Position numbers and translations under genes: made by a program. Shown piece after piece: positions 4,311-5,442 of a DNA stretch of 5,442 bases. This stretch comes from Saprospiraceae bacterium (GTDB taxonomy: Bacteria > Bacteroidota > Bacteroidia > Chitinophagales > Saprospiraceae), in NCBI GenBank assembly GCA_020437045.1, contig JAGQWV010000369.1:1-5442 (forward strand), written 5' to 3'. Under the pieces are notes generated by a model, which did no database searches, had not been told where the DNA came from, and saw only the letters and a list, made by a program, of their open reading frames with translations. Positions within the stretch are counted from its first letter, which is position 1. The number at the start of each line of letters is the position of its first letter.

Positions 4311-5442
4311 ATGAAAAAGCAAGGTGTAGTCTATTCAAGTTTCTTACTATTATTTGCTCTGTTTTTTAATGCATGCCAGAGCGAACCAGCAGAAGCACCA
4401 AAACCTATGTTTGCCCTGGCCCCAAACGATGACGGACTCACGCTACCCGATCAATTTGATGCCGTGGTCGTCGTGGACACACTGGGTCGTGGCCGGCACC
4501 TGGTAGTCAGGGAAAACGGAGACATATATGTGCATCTCAGGAATAAAACGGATGAAGGGCATTCACTGGTGGCCTTACGCGATACTTCTGGTGATGGAAA
4601 AGCAGATAAAATTGAAACCTTCGGAGGCTACCCCGGCACAGGTATCGAAATCCACAAGAATTACCTATATTTTGCAACACCAGGCCGGATTTACCGGACC
4701 ATGTTGGGAAACTCTCTTGTACCCACCGGTGCGATTGATACGATCGCTCTTCTTGAAGGTGGAGAAGGAGGACACTCGGAAAAGGAATTTACCTTCGATA
4801 GCCAGGGCAATATGTATGTCAATGTAGGATCACTCTCAAATGCCTGCGAAGAACCCCTCCGAACCGCTGCCTCACGAGGACCTGATCCTTGTATTGAATT
4901 GGATAAGCGGGCAGGTATCTGGAAATTTAATGATAGCCAACCGATGCAACAGCAGACCAAAGAAATGCGCTACGCCACTGGAATCCGCAATGCCGTGGCC
5001 ATCAACTGGGACCCGTCTTCCAATTCACTGTATGCCGTATCTCATGGGAGGGATGATTTGCACCGTTATTGGGAAGACATCTTTACCGAGGAAGAAAACG
5101 TAGAATTGCCCGCCGAAGAATTTTTCCAGGTGAGTGAAGGAGATAATTTTGGCTGGCCCTACTGCTTCTATAATCAAATAGAGAAGAAAAAACTTCTCAA
5201 TCCTGAATATGGGGGTGATGGCAAAACGGTGGGCCGATGCGAGGATGCAAAACTCCCACTCATTGGATTTCCCGGACATTGGGGACCCAACGATATAATA
5301 TTTTACCAGGGAAATATGTTTCCTGAAAAGTATAAACATGGTGCTTTTATCGCTTTCCATGGTTCATGGAATCGTCTGGGCCATGACCAGGCAGGTTTTA
5401 AAGTGGTATTTGTACCCATGAAAGATGGTCAGGTGACCGGCG
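4311..5442 (+). CDS. PQQ-dependent sugar/sorbosone dehydrogenase-family lipoprotein (3' end beyond window)
   Basis: Open to the window edge: 377 codons with no stop. ATG 4311 is the first start after two in-frame stops (4287 and 4293). The signal is of lipoprotein type: MKKQGVVYSSFLLLFALFFNA followed by Cys22 (lipobox FNAC, with an unusual Phe at -3). The mature part is a beta-propeller of the soluble glucose/sorbosone dehydrogenase type, which oxidises sugars or aldehydes using PQQ and calcium. Landmarks: LPDQFDAVVVVD (45-56), GHSEKEFTFDSQGNMYVNVG (154-173) with His155 matching the catalytic His, YATGIRNAVAINWDP (221-235) with Arg226 matching the PQQ-site Arg, EGDNFGWPYC (276-285), and HWGPNDIIFYQGNMFP (323-338). 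DTSGDGKAD (91-99) is an EF-hand-like calcium loop. Cysteines 179, 194, 285 and 310 could form disulfides. Related proteins often carry a C-terminal cytochrome c domain, which would lie outside this window. The residue equivalences are from memory; the substrate is not predictable. Confidence 0.88.
   Translation, partial: MKKQGVVYSSFLLLFALFFNACQSEPAEAPKPMFALAPNDDGLTLPDQFDAVVVVDTLGRGRHLVVRENGDIYVHLRNKTDEGHSLVALRDTSGDGKADKIETFGGYPGTGIEIHKNYLYFATPGRIYRTMLGNSLVPTGAIDTIALLEGGEGGHSEKEFTFDSQGNMYVNVGSLSNACEEPLRTAASRGPDPCIELDKRAGIWKFNDSQPMQQQTKEMRYATGIRNAVAINWDPSSNSLYAVSHGRDDLHRYWEDIFTEEENVELPAEEFFQVSEGDNFGWPYCFYNQIEKKKLLNPEYGGDGKTVGRCEDAKLPLIGFPGHWGPNDIIFYQGNMFPEKYKHGAFIAFHGSWNRLGHDQAGFKVVFVPMKDGQVTG

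Noticed and set aside
3569..4338. Several antisense and alternative frames over the peptidase gene and its end
   Set aside because: All overlap the conserved zinc-ligand region of the peptidase or the following gene start and show no family resemblance.
4528..5360. Four frames of 87 to 111 codons in the last kilobase
   Set aside because: They overlap the PQQ-dehydrogenase gene, whose frame runs uninterrupted from 4311 to the window end with clear family motifs.

Overview
The window looks like chromosomal DNA from a member of the Bacteroidota. This is an inference from three things: none of the four genes has a Shine-Dalgarno sequence before its start and the leaders are AT-rich; all four products are exported or membrane-anchored, one as a lipoprotein; and the signal peptides have a Bacteroidota look (for example ...LKA|QES). 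Base composition is intermediate. I see no rRNA, tRNA, CRISPR array, phage gene or transposase gene.

Layout, left to right. (1) 159-818 (+): a small secreted protein of 219 residues that I do not recognise, built from two diverged copies of one ~72-residue domain joined by a polar linker. (2) 819-1014: a convergent intergenic region holding three hairpins and a 12-bp exact direct repeat, probably a shared terminator zone. (3) 1015-2172 (-): a membrane-anchored HtrA/Deg serine protease with an intact His-Asp-Ser triad and a single PDZ domain, closest in my recollection to the Deg1 type of cyanobacteria and chloroplasts rather than to E. coli DegP. (4) 2173-2675: a 503-bp divergent intergenic region. 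It contains a 202-bp palindromic element with 21-bp perfect terminal inverted repeats bounded by CTAG, which looks like a MITE or other non-autonomous element. A second, related end starts at its right boundary. (5) 2676-4289 (+): a secreted M28-family zinc peptidase with all metal ligands. (6) 4311-5442 (+), cut off by the window end: a lipoprotein of the PQQ-dependent sugar/sorbosone dehydrogenase beta-propeller family, 21 bp after the peptidase and probably in the same operon.

Together the genes suggest cell-envelope protein quality control (HtrA) beside extracytoplasmic catabolism of peptides and sugars or aldehydes (M28 peptidase and PQQ dehydrogenase). I find no convincing new multi-gene system. 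The parts most worth a second look are the palindromic element with its adjoining second end, the duplicated-domain secreted protein, and the peptidase-PQQ lipoprotein pair.
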